This document shows positions 31,884 to 39,910 of a stretch of 64,000 nucleotides of DNA, one piece after another. Position 1 is the stretch's first letter; each line of letters begins with the position of its first letter. Made by a program: the position numbers and the translations under genes. The notes under the pieces were generated by a model. It searched no databases. It was not told where the DNA came from and saw only the letters and a list, made by a program, of their open reading frames with translations. Source of the stretch: F1-120-MAGs118 sp013360535 (GTDB lineage Bacteria; Planctomycetota; UBA1135; GCA-002686595); contig JAPKHC010000006.1 in NCBI GenBank assembly GCA_026647215.1, positions 1 through 64,000 of the forward strand, given 5' to 3'.

Positions 31884-34309
31884 GGGTCGCGTGGCACGCG
31901 TTGGTCGCCGGTTGGCTCGCGCTCGCGGCGCCGGCGCAGGAGGTCGCGGCGAAGCTGGCCGAGCTCGACAGCGCACGCGGGGCGCGACTCGAGCAGCTCG
32001 CGGGCGAGCTCGCGAGCCTGGGACGTGCGGCCGGAGATGCGGCGCTGGCGGCGAGTTTCGCGGAGTTGCCGCTCGAGGTTCGCCGCGTGCGCTCGTCGCT
32101 CGCGCGCGACCACGCGGGCAGTGCCGGGCTGGCGGCGGCGCTCGAGCGCCTCGGTGATCCCGACCTCGTCGTGCGCGCGAACTTGTGTGCCTTCGTCGGC
32201 GCGGCGCGCCTTGGCGACGAGCGCGCGGAAGAACGTGCGGCGGCGCTCGAGGCGGCGGCGTCGCGCTGGCCCGAAGCGAGCGCACGCGAGAACGCGCGCA
32301 AGGCGCTCGCGGCGCTCGACCACGTCGCGGCAGCGGAAGCGCTCGCGCGCATCGTGCCGGACTGCACAGGCGCGGAACAGGCCGACGCGGCACGGCTGCT
32401 CGCGAGCCATTCGCGCGGCAAGCGCGTGCTGCTCGAGCTGGTGGCGCGCGCGCTGCGCGGCGACTCGCGCGCGATCGCGGGGGACGCGCTCGTGCAGCTC
32501 GTGGCCGCGAGCGGCACGGCCCTCGCCGACGTCGAAGCCGGCGGAGAGGCGCCCGCGGACCGCGCGCTGCTTGCGCTCGCGGCGCGCCATCCCGATGCCC
32601 AGGTGCGCGACGCGGGAGCGCTGGCGCTGGAGCGTTTTCTCGACCGCTGCGACACGCTCGGCGATCCGCAGCGGGCCGCGCGCACGCTCGAGGCGCTCGA
32701 ACAGGCGGGGCTCGACCGCGCGGACCTGCTCGCGCGGCGTGCGGTGCTCGAACTGGCGCGCGAGCAGGGAGCCGCGAAGGCGCTCGAGCTCGCGCGCGTG
32801 CTCGCGCAGCGCACGCCAGCGTCCGACGATCCGCGCTCGCGGACGTTGCTCGCGCGTGCGCGGCTGATCGAGACGGCGGCGTTGTTCGCGCTCGGGCGTG
32901 GCAAGGAGGCGGAGCCGGCGCTGGCGCAGGCCGAGAACGCGCTCGTGTCGTTGCGAGCGGAGCGCTGGGACTTGCGGGCGCGCGAGGATCGCGCCGATTT
33001 CGACGCGCGTGCGACGGATGACCTGCTGATGACGGCGGTCGTGCCGCTGTGGCGCACGCTGGTGGCGCTGGGCGACGGCGCGGAGCCGGACTCGCGGGCG
33101 GTGCTCGAGCTCGCGCGCCGCGCCGACGTCGCGCTGCTCGAGGCGCAGCTCGAGATCTCGCGCGTGGCCTGGAACGCGACGCTCTCGCACGACGACGTGC
33201 TGCGGCATCCGCTCGGGCCGCTCGTGCTCGCGCTCGACGGTGGCGCCGCGAGTCCGCTCGGGGAACGCGCGCTGGAGCTCGAGCGCGACCTGTGCCGCGC
33301 CTGTGCCAGCGTGTGTGGAGGCGGATTGCCGGGTTTCGAGCCGTTCGAGGGCCTCGAGCCGCGCGTGGCGGACGCGCTCGCCGATCCGGAGCGCCGCCAA
33401 CTGCTCGTGCGCATCCAGGAGGCGCGCCGCGAGTCGGCGCTGGGGTACATCGACCGCGAGACCGAGCGTCTCGATCGTGCGCAGCTCGCGGTCGATCCCA
33501 CGCGGCTGATGGAGCTCGACGTGCTGCGCCTGCAGGTGCGGCGCATGTTCCAGCGTGAGACCGAGGAAGGGGACGCGGCGTTGCTGCGGCAGCGCGGCGT
33601 GTCGCGCGCGGGGCTCGCCTTCGCGGAGCGCAACCGCGAGCAAGGCCGCGCCGAAAGTGCGCGCCGCATCGCGGAACGGGCGAGCACGGACCTGGAGGCG
33701 CTGCGAGGGCGGCTCGACGAGCTCACGCTCGCGCGGTATCTCGCGGCGGCGGAGTCGGCGCTCGGCGGTGCGCTGATGGACCTCGAGCGCGGCACGGAGG
33801 CGGAGCAGGTCTTCGAGCGCGCGCTCTCGCGGCTCGACGGTGCGCTGAGCGAAGTGCGCTCGCGCGAGGACAGTTCGTCCGAGCGGATCGTGCAGGCGCA
33901 GCGCGCCGGGATGCTCACCAGCCTCGCCGTCAACGCCAACGTCAAGCTGCGCGCGAGCCAGAAGGCGCTCGAGTACTTCGAGCGCGCCTACGAGCTCGAC
34001 CAGAGCGACTTCATGCGCGTGATGCTGGCCTGTTATCGCGCGCGCGCTGGACGGCGCGACGAGGCGCGCGCGGCGCTCGCCGACCTGCGCGTGCTGCCGG
34101 CGAACTACTACAACCTGGCCTGCACGTGGGCGCTGCTCGGCGAGCGCGAGCTCGCGCTCGACTACCTCGCACGCGACCTCGCGGAGATGCGCACGCAACC
34201 GGGGGCGCGCGAGCGGCAGCAGAACTGGGCCAAGGGTGATCCGGACCTCGAGTCCCTGCGCGGCGATCCGCGCTTCGAGGCGCTGGTGGCGACGGAAGCG
34301 AAGAAGTAG
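31880..34309 (+). CDS. Secreted helical-repeat (HEAT/TPR-like) protein of unknown function
   Basis: An 809-residue protein. The GTG at 31880 overlaps the previous stop (GTGA) and opens into a signal peptide (WHALVAGWLALAAPAQ). The chain is almost entirely alpha-helical and Ala/Arg/Leu/Glu-rich, with HEAT-like units in the first half and TPR-like units in the second. The last about 120 residues have clear TPR character (KALEYFERAYELDQSD, YNLACTWALLGERELALDYL) and an ending SLRGDPRFEAL common to TPR proteins. It is encoded between the sigma-54 activator and rlmI, which suggests but does not prove a regulatory link. No enzymatic motif is seen. Confidence 0.72.
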   Translation: MRVAWHALVAGWLALAAPAQEVAAKLAELDSARGARLEQLAGELASLGRAAGDAALAASFAELPLEVRRVRSSLARDHAGSAGLAAALERLGDPDLVVRANLCAFVGAARLGDERAEERAAALEAAASRWPEASARENARKALAALDHVAAAEALARIVPDCTGAEQADAARLLASHSRGKRVLLELVARALRGDSRAIAGDALVQLVAASGTALADVEAGGEAPADRALLALAARHPDAQVRDAGALALERFLDRCDTLGDPQRAARTLEALEQAGLDRADLLARRAVLELAREQGAAKALELARVLAQRTPASDDPRSRTLLARARLIETAALFALGRGKEAEPALAQAENALVSLRAERWDLRAREDRADFDARATDDLLMTAVVPLWRTLVALGDGAEPDSRAVLELARRADVALLEAQLEISRVAWNATLSHDDVLRHPLGPLVLALDGGAASPLGERALELERDLCRACASVCGGGLPGFEPFEGLEPRVADALADPERRQLLVRIQEARRESALGYIDRETERLDRAQLAVDPTRLMELDVLRLQVRRMFQRETEEGDAALLRQRGVSRAGLAFAERNREQGRAESARRIAERASTDLEALRGRLDELTLARYLAAAESALGGALMDLERGTEAEQVFERALSRLDGALSEVRSREDSSSERIVQAQRAGMLTSLAVNANVKLRASQKALEYFERAYELDQSDFMRVMLACYRARAGRRDEARAALADLRVLPANYYNLACTWALLGERELALDYLARDLAEMRTQPGARERQQNWAKGDPDLESLRGDPRFEALVATEAKK

Positions 34310-34326
34310 CGGAGAAAGCAGCGAAC

Positions 34327-35502
34327 GTGGCGAGAGTGCGCTTGAGCGGGCGGGGTCGTCGGCGGGCCGACAGCGGGCATCCGTGGATCTTCGCCGACGA
34401 CGTCGTGGCGACGGAGGCGGAGCCGGGGGACGTCGTCGCCGTGAACGGGCCGGACGAGCGCCTGCTCGGCTGGGGCCTGTACAGCGCGGAGTCGAAGATC
34501 CGCGTGCGGCTCTTCTCGCGCAGCGAGGAGGAACCCGGGCCGGGATTCTGGAAGGCGCAGCTCGCGCGCGCGCTCGCGGCGCGCAAGCGCATGGGCCTGT
34601 GGGACCCGCGTGGCGCCTGTCGCCTGCTCGCGGGGGACGCCGACCTCGTGCCGGGGCTCGTGATCGACCACTACGCGGGCGTGTTCGTGCTGCAGAGCGG
34701 CACTCCGGGCGCGGATCGGCTGATCCCGACCTTCGTCGACGCGCTGGTCGAGCTGTGCGGGGAGCCGCGTGCGGTCGTCGACCGTTCCGATGCGAGCGTG
34801 CGGCGCCTCGAGGGCCTCGAGAAGCGTGTCGAAGTGCTGCGTGGAGCGGTGCCGGAGCAGCTCGACGTGCTCGAGGACGGGCTCACGTACGAAGTCGACG
34901 TGTTGCACGGCCACAAGACCGGCCACTACCTCGACCAGCGCTTCAACCGCCGTCGCGCGGCGGAGCTTTCGCGCGGGCGGGCGATGCTCGACGCCTTCTG
35001 CTACGACGGACTGTTCGCCGTGCGCGCGGCGCTCGCGGGCGCGACGCAGGTCCTGTGCCTCGACCAGTCCGAATCGGCGCTCGAGCGCGCGCGGCGCAAC
35101 GCGCAGCGCAACGGAGTCGCGGACAAGCTCAGCTTCGAGCGTGTCGACGTGATGCGCGACCTGCGCACGCGCGCGGACCTCGACGGGCGCTTCGGCGTCG
35201 TCGTGATCGACCCGCCGGCCTTCGCGCGCAACAAGGCTGAGCTCGAGGGCGCCGAACGTGGGTATCGCGAGCTCAACCTGCGCGCGCTCAAGCTCGTCGA
35301 GCCCGGGGGCCAGCTCGTCAGCGCCTCGTGCTCGCACGCTATGAAGGCCGAGCACTTCGTGGCCGTGATCGCGCAGGCGGCGCACCTCTCCGGCCGCGCG
35401 GTGTATCTGGAGGAGCTGCTCGGCGCCTCTCCCGACCACTCGGCGCTGCTCGTGCTGCCCGAGTCGAGCTACCTCAAATGCGTCTTCCTGCGCGTCGAGT
35501 GA
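34327..35502 (+). CDS. rlmI: 23S rRNA (cytosine-C5)-methyltransferase RlmI-like
   Basis: A 391-residue class-I SAM-dependent methyltransferase. An N-terminal PUA domain (1-75; SGHPWIFADDV, VNGPDERLLGWGLY) is followed by an EEHEA-like linker domain and the Rossmann domain. The SAM motif is MLDAFCYDGLFAV (220-232), acidic motif CLDQSESALE, motif IV VVIDPPAF with DPP at 295-297, and the catalytic-cysteine segment SASCSHAM near 335. RlmI makes m5C in 23S rRNA; the target in this organism is inferred. The GTG at 34327 follows the TPR-gene stop by 17 bases with GGAG as ribosome site. Confidence 0.92.
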   Translation: MARVRLSGRGRRRADSGHPWIFADDVVATEAEPGDVVAVNGPDERLLGWGLYSAESKIRVRLFSRSEEEPGPGFWKAQLARALAARKRMGLWDPRGACRLLAGDADLVPGLVIDHYAGVFVLQSGTPGADRLIPTFVDALVELCGEPRAVVDRSDASVRRLEGLEKRVEVLRGAVPEQLDVLEDGLTYEVDVLHGHKTGHYLDQRFNRRRAAELSRGRAMLDAFCYDGLFAVRAALAGATQVLCLDQSESALERARRNAQRNGVADKLSFERVDVMRDLRTRADLDGRFGVVVIDPPAFARNKAELEGAERGYRELNLRALKLVEPGGQLVSASCSHAMKAEHFVAVIAQAAHLSGRAVYLEELLGASPDHSALLVLPESSYLKCVFLRVE

Positions 35503-35506
35503 CGGC

Positions 35507-35536
35507 TTGAGGCGGCGCGGGGCGTGCGGCTATCCT
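35507..35536 (+). promoter_or_regulatory. Candidate promoter of the thiSG operon
   Basis: TTGAGG (35507-35512), an 18-base spacer and TATCCT (35531-35536) lie 26 bases before the thiS ATG. The region is too short to hold a TPP riboswitch. Confidence 0.5.
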
Positions 35537-35562
35537 GCGGCGCTCGGACGAGGACGCACGCG

Positions 35563-35769
35563 ATGCAGATCGAGATCCGCCTGAACGGCGAGGCGAAGTC
35601 GGTGCCCGAGGGCACGAGCGTGGCGGCGCTGGTCGCCGGGCTCGGCCTGCGGCCCGAGGTCGTCGCCGTCGAGCGCAACGGGCGCATCGTGCGCCGCGCC
35701 GAGCACGCGAGCACCGCGCTGCAGCCGGGGGACGAGCTCGAAGTCGTCACTCTCGTCGGAGGAGGCTAG
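35563..35769 (+). CDS. thiS: Sulfur carrier protein ThiS
   Basis: A 68-residue ubiquitin-fold protein. It begins MQIEIRLNGEAKSVPEG and ends ELEVVTLVGGG, with the C-terminal Gly-Gly that is adenylylated and thiocarboxylated to donate sulfur for the thiazole of thiamin. The ATG at 35563 gives the normal ThiS length; the frame continues upstream without homology. It is followed 4 bases later by thiG. The ribosome site of thiG is embedded in the codons for its terminal glycines. thiF, thiO or thiH are not in the window. Confidence 0.95.
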   Translation: MQIEIRLNGEAKSVPEGTSVAALVAGLGLRPEVVAVERNGRIVRRAEHASTALQPGDELEVVTLVGGG

Positions 35770-35773
35770 TACC

Positions 35774-36583
35774 TTGACGCAACCGATCCCGCCGTACCTC
35801 TCGGACGAGCCGCTTCAGGTCGGCCGCACCACGCTGCGCTCGCGGCTGCTCGTCGGCACGGGCAAGTACGCGAGCTTCGAACAGACGCGCGAGGCGCTCG
35901 AGATCTCGGGCACCGACTGCGTCACCGTCGCGGTGCGGCGCGTCAACCTCGACCGCAACGCCGGTCCGTCGCTGCTCGACTACATCGACCGCTCGCGCTA
36001 CGTGATCCTGCCCAACACGGCCGGCTGCTTCGACGCAGCGACCGCGATCCGCACGGCGGAGCTCGCGCGCGAGCTGCTCGACACGCCGCTCGTGAAGCTC
36101 GAGGTGCTCGGCGACCCCAAGACGCTCTTGCCCGATCCCGTCGGCACGCTCGAGGCGACGCGCGAGCTCGTGAAGCAGGGCTTCGACGTGATGGTGTACT
36201 GCTCCGATGACCCGCGCCTGGGTGTGCACCTCGCGGAGCTCGGCGCCGTCGCCGTGATGCCCGCGGGCTCGCCGATCGGTTCGGGGCTCGGGGTGCTCAA
36301 CCCCAACGCGATCCGGATCCTGATGGAGCTCGTGCGCGTGCCGATCCTCGTCGACGCCGGCGTCGGCACGGCTTCCGACGTCGCTCTCGCGATGGAGCTC
36401 GGCGTCGCGGGCGTGCTGCTCAACACGGCGATCGCAGGCGCGCGCGAGCCGCTGCGCATGGCCGCCGCGATGCGCGACGCCTGCCGCGCGGGCCGCAACG
36501 CGTTCCTCGCCGGCCGCATCGAGCGCAAGCTCTACGCCAACGCCTCGTCGCCGCTCGAGGGCGTCATCGGCGTGCGAACCTAG
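35774..36583 (+). CDS. thiG: Thiazole synthase ThiG
   Basis: A 269-residue TIM-barrel enzyme forming the thiamin thiazole from deoxyxylulose-5-phosphate, dehydroglycine or iminoglycine and the ThiS thiocarboxylate. Hallmarks are SRLLVGTGKYASF, VRRVNLDRN, the Schiff-base lysine in VKLEVLGD (Lys108), LLPDPVGTLEA, MPAGSPIGSGLGV and VDAGVGTASD. The start is a TTG at 35774, supported by a perfect GGAGGAGG placed about 6 bases upstream. It lies 4 bases after thiS and 3 bases before the CPBP protease gene. Confidence 0.96.
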   Translation: MTQPIPPYLSDEPLQVGRTTLRSRLLVGTGKYASFEQTREALEISGTDCVTVAVRRVNLDRNAGPSLLDYIDRSRYVILPNTAGCFDAATAIRTAELARELLDTPLVKLEVLGDPKTLLPDPVGTLEATRELVKQGFDVMVYCSDDPRLGVHLAELGAVAVMPAGSPIGSGLGVLNPNAIRILMELVRVPILVDAGVGTASDVALAMELGVAGVLLNTAIAGAREPLRMAAAMRDACRAGRNAFLAGRIERKLYANASSPLEGVIGVRT

Positions 36584-36586
36584 TCG

Positions 36587-37438
36587 ATGCAGACTCCCGC
36601 AGATTCCGCGCTCCCGTTCGAGCCTTCGCTCGCCCACGCGCTCGTCGGCGCCGTGCTCGTGCTCGCGAGCGTCGCGCTCGTGCCCGCGCTGCGCGCGCTC
36701 GCCAACCGGCTCGTGCCCGCGCGCAACGTCGTGTTTGCGCGCTGGGGCTTCTTCCATGTCGGCCTCGCGGTCTTCACGTTCTTCGCGTTGACGATCGTCG
36801 GCAGCTACGGCCTGAAGTTCGCCGGCGTCGAGCTGAAGGAAAGCGGCATCGGGATGGTGCTCTTCGGCGCGGGCCTGCAGCTCGGCACGGTCGCGCTGGT
36901 GGCGAGCTTCGCGCGTCGGCTCGATCCCGACGGCCTCCGTTCGCTCGGGCTGCGCAAGGGCGGCGCACCGCAGAGTGCTGCGCTGGGATTCCTCGCCTAC
37001 CTCGCGACGGTTCCGGCGATCGTCGGCGCAGGGCTCCTGTCGACCTGGTTGTGGGGCGTGCTCGGTTTCGAGGCGCGCCAGCAGGACGTGCTGCGGCTCG
37101 TGCTCGACCTCGCGGGTCTCGAGCGCGTCACGTTCCTCGTGCTCGCGGTCCTCGTGATCCCGCTGCTCGAGGAGCTCTTCTTCCGCGCCTTCCTGCAGCC
37201 GCTGCTCGTGCAGAACCTCGGCGATCGCGGCGGCGTCGCGGTCACGGCCGTGCTGTTCGCGGCCGTGCACGGGAACCTGTTCGCGTTCCTGCCGATCTTC
37301 GTGCTCGCGCTCGCCATGGGCATGGTGATGCTGCGTACGCAGCGACTGGTCGCGTGCTACGTCGTGCACGCGCTGCACAACGGACTGATGCTGTTCCTCG
37401 TCCTCCAGACCGACTTCGGCCGCCAGCTCGCTGGCTAG
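36587..37438 (+). CDS. CPBP family intramembrane glutamic endopeptidase
   Basis: A 283-residue polytopic membrane protein with about seven to eight hydrophobic segments. It has the CPBP (Abi/CAAX prenyl protease-like) motifs: EELFFR with Glu195-Glu196 and Arg200, a second motif AAVHGN with His, and a later VVHALHNG. These residues form the active site in Rce1-like proteases. Substrates are unknown; roles in peptide processing, immunity or lipid-protein handling occur in relatives. The ATG is 3 bases after thiG, so it is cotranscribed with thiamin genes, though no functional link is evident. Confidence 0.9.
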   Translation: MQTPADSALPFEPSLAHALVGAVLVLASVALVPALRALANRLVPARNVVFARWGFFHVGLAVFTFFALTIVGSYGLKFAGVELKESGIGMVLFGAGLQLGTVALVASFARRLDPDGLRSLGLRKGGAPQSAALGFLAYLATVPAIVGAGLLSTWLWGVLGFEARQQDVLRLVLDLAGLERVTFLVLAVLVIPLLEELFFRAFLQPLLVQNLGDRGGVAVTAVLFAAVHGNLFAFLPIFVLALAMGMVMLRTQRLVACYVVHALHNGLMLFLVLQTDFGRQLAG

Positions 37439-37456
37439 CTCCAGCGCGAACCCTCG

Positions 37457-37960
37457 ATGACTCTCTTTCCGCGCAAGGGCCTGTTCCGACCGGTCGAAGG
37501 TGGCGCCTTCGTCGCGAGCAACGCGATCGTGACCGGCGACGTCACCCTGGGTGAGGACTGCGGCATCTGGTTCGGCTGCGTGCTGCGCGGCGACGACGCG
37601 CCGCTGACGATCGGCCGGCGCACCAACATCCAGGACCTCACGATGATCCACGCCGACACGGGAGTGCCCAACGTGATCGGCGAGGAGTGCACGATCGGCC
37701 ACCGCGTCGTGCTGCACGGCGCGCGAGTGGGGGACCGCTGCCTGATCGGCATGGGCGCGATCCTGCTCGGTGGCTCGGTGATCGGCGACGAGTCGCTCAT
37801 CGCCGCCGGAGCGGTGGTCAAGGAAGGTTTTGTCGTGCCGCCGCGCTCGCTCGTCGTCGGCCTGCCGGGCAAGGTGATCCGCACGCTCACCGACGCCGAC
37901 ATCGCGGCCTTCCGCGCCAGCGCGCAGGGCTACGTCGACAAGCTCCGCCTCTACCTCTAG
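37457..37960 (+). CDS. Gamma-class carbonic anhydrase family protein
   Basis: A 167-residue left-handed beta-helix protein with hexapeptide repeats (VTGDVTLGEDCGIWFGCVLRGD, IGRRTNIQD, VGDRCLIGMGAILLGG). The three zinc-binding histidines of the family are present at 65 (MIHAD), 82 (TIGHRVV) and 87 (LHG). Members act as carbonic anhydrases or, without proven activity, as acyl/transferase-like proteins (YrdA group). The ATG at 37457 is 18 bases after the protease stop. Its stop codon overlaps the convergent toroid gene within a palindromic CTAG. Confidence 0.92.
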   Translation: MTLFPRKGLFRPVEGGAFVASNAIVTGDVTLGEDCGIWFGCVLRGDDAPLTIGRRTNIQDLTMIHADTGVPNVIGEECTIGHRVVLHGARVGDRCLIGMGAILLGGSVIGDESLIAAGAVVKEGFVVPPRSLVVGLPGKVIRTLTDADIAAFRASAQGYVDKLRLYL

Positions 37961-39114
37961 CGCTCGAACAGCGGCAGGAGCCCGTCGTCGATCGACAGGA
38001 ACAGGCAGTTCATCGCGGTCGCGAGGCAGGCGCCGAACTGCGCGTCGGGCCACGAGCCGTCGGGACGCTGTTCCTTGAGCACGAGCGTGCGCTCGCTCTC
38101 GAACCAGCGCTCGAACATGCGCCGGTCGGAGTGGGTCCACAGCGCGAGCGCGACGTACAGCCGCTCGTAGTGGGGGAAGCCGGAGTCGTCGCGCTCGGCC
38201 CCGCTCTCGCGCTCCATCAGCTCGACCCACATCTCGCGCACGGCGCGCTCGACCTCGGGCCCGTCGTAGCGCCCGGCGTTCTGAAGCGTCGCGAGGCCCG
38301 CGGCCGTCAGTGCGAGCGAGGTCTTCGAGGTCGGATCGAGCGCGTAGCGGAACGAGCCGTTCTCGTCCTGACAGCGGCGGATGTAGTCGATCGCGCGCGC
38401 GACGACCTTGGAGTCGACCGTGATGCCGCAGTTGCGCGCGGCACGCAGCGCCTGCAGCTCGACCACCGTGACCGAGTTCTCGTGCTCGAGCCCCGCGGAC
38501 GGAAAGTAGAACCAGCCGCCCTCGCTCGTCTGGCTCTTCTCGACGACGGAGACGGCGTCGGGGAGCAGCGCCGCGATGCGGCCTCCGCGGTCGCTCGTGG
38601 GCGAGAGCGTGAACGCGTTGCACAGGGCGAGCAGCGCATACCCGTGCGCGTGCATGCCCCACTTGTCCTCGAGACTGACCGCGATGTACCCGCGCGCGGC
38701 CGTGGCGTTGCCATCGGCGCGCGCGAGCAGGTAGTCGACCGCCGCCGCCACCTCGCGACCGTAGCGCCCGCGGCCGGGCGTCGAACCCTCGGCCATGAAA
38801 GCCAGCGACCCGAGCGCCGCCAGCGCGACCGGCGCGTGCTGCGCTCCGCCCGCGCGCGGGAAGGACCCGTCCTGATGGGCGCGCTGCTGTGCCGCAAGGT
38901 AGTCGAGGCCGCGCAGGAAGGCCTTGCGCGCCGGTGCGTCGTCGTCGCGCAGGTCCGTCGACTGGGCCGCGCTCGAGCGCGAGAGCCACGCCGCGGTCCC
39001 CGGCGCGAGCGTGCTGCTCGCCGGACCGACGTCGCGTGCGCTCGCGAGCTCGCGCTCCGGCGACGGAGCCACGAGCGCGAGCGCGAGCGCGAGCCCGACG
39101 AGGCCGCGGGACAT
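37957..39114 (-). CDS. Secreted squalene-cyclase-fold (prenyltransferase repeat) protein
   Basis: A 385-residue protein with a signal peptide (GLVGLALALALVA). The body has alpha/alpha toroid repeats: LDYLAAQQRAHQDGSFPR, VEKSQTSEGGWFYF, IRRCQDENGSFRYAL and LKEQRPDGSWPD, the QW-like motifs of prenyltransferase/squalene oxidase repeats. A central HGYALLALC and SVTVVELQALRAARN resemble the paralogue at 45177-46370. No DxDD catalytic motif is seen. It is the last gene of the MoxR-headed operon, 5 bases after the Gln/Pro-rich gene. Function unknown; planctomycete genomes encode many of these. Confidence 0.85.
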   Translation of the reverse strand: MSRGLVGLALALALVAPSPERELASARDVGPASSTLAPGTAAWLSRSSAAQSTDLRDDDAPARKAFLRGLDYLAAQQRAHQDGSFPRAGGAQHAPVALAALGSLAFMAEGSTPGRGRYGREVAAAVDYLLARADGNATAARGYIAVSLEDKWGMHAHGYALLALCNAFTLSPTSDRGGRIAALLPDAVSVVEKSQTSEGGWFYFPSAGLEHENSVTVVELQALRAARNCGITVDSKVVARAIDYIRRCQDENGSFRYALDPTSKTSLALTAAGLATLQNAGRYDGPEVERAVREMWVELMERESGAERDDSGFPHYERLYVALALWTHSDRRMFERWFESERTLVLKEQRPDGSWPDAQFGACLATAMNCLFLSIDDGLLPLFER

Positions 39115-39119
39115 CGGAA

Positions 39120-39869
39120 CTAGCGGCGGTCCTTGTTGAGGCGCCGGTAGTACGCGTCGATCCAGTCGCGGTACTGCGCCGGCATGTCGCCGCCGCCTTC
39201 GGTGCGGAACAGGTCGCGCACCTGCGGCGGCAGGTCGCCCCACTGCTCGTTGCCGCGCGCGCCCGAGGCGTCGCCCTTGGCCGAACCCGGGGGCTCCTGC
39301 CCCGCGGAATTCTGGCCCGGCGACTTCGCCTCCTTGGGACTGTTCGGATTGCCGTCCTGCGGCTCGGGCTGGTTCTGGGGCTTGTCCTTCTCGCCCTGAC
39401 CCTGCTGCGGATCCTGCCCCTGAGGCTGCTGCCCGGGAGCATCCGGCGTGCGTTCCTGCGACTGCGGGCGCTGCGAGCCCTGCTGCGGGCCACCGGGCTG
39501 CGGCTGGGGCTGGCCACCCTTGGGCTGCTGGCCGCTCTGGCCCTGGCTCTGCCCGCCCAGCTGCTCGGCGAGCTTGAGGATCTCGTCGATGTCCTTGAGC
39601 ACCTGATCACCGCTCGAGCGCGACTTCTGCAGCAGCTCCCCGATGCCGCTCTCCTTCGCACCCTTGAGCGGCGCCTCGCCGGAGCCCGCGCGGTACAGGA
39701 GCGAGTCGATTTCCGCGAGGCGCGTCTCGACCTTCTGGAACAGCTCGGTCATGCGCTGCCGCGGATCCTCGCTGCCGAACTGCGGCGGACGGAACGGGTT
39801 GTCGTCCTGCGCCCGCGCGAGAGGCGTCGCGACGCAGGCGAGGGCGAGCACCACAAGAAGGTTCTTCAT
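39120..39869 (-). CDS. Secreted Gln/Pro/Gly-rich low-complexity protein
   Basis: A 249-residue protein with a signal peptide ending ATPLARAQ. Residues about 25-100 are helical (RMTELFQKVETRLAEIDSLL, GIGELLQKSRSSGDQVLKDI) and predicted to coil. Residues about 105-205 are a disordered tract of Gln, Pro, Gly and Asp. The C-terminus is folded again (WGDLPPQVRDLFR, MPAQYRDWIDAYYRRLNKDRR); this DLPP..R.l....g....P..Y...I..YY..L ending recurs in planctomycete and verrucomicrobial proteins of MoxR/BatA clusters, to my recollection. Its ATG is 41 bases after the coiled-coil gene with a GGAG site. Function unknown. Confidence 0.75.
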   Translation of the reverse strand: MKNLLVVLALACVATPLARAQDDNPFRPPQFGSEDPRQRMTELFQKVETRLAEIDSLLYRAGSGEAPLKGAKESGIGELLQKSRSSGDQVLKDIDEILKLAEQLGGQSQGQSGQQPKGGQPQPQPGGPQQGSQRPQSQERTPDAPGQQPQGQDPQQGQGEKDKPQNQPEPQDGNPNSPKEAKSPGQNSAGQEPPGSAKGDASGARGNEQWGDLPPQVRDLFRTEGGGDMPAQYRDWIDAYYRRLNKDRR

Positions 39870-39910
39870 CGAAAGGCTCCGCTCAGGAAACTGCAGGTGG
39901 ATCTTGGGAC

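Noticed and set aside
35503..35562. TPP riboswitch before thiS
   Set aside because: Only 60 bases are available and the conserved TPP core sequences are absent; a plain promoter fits.
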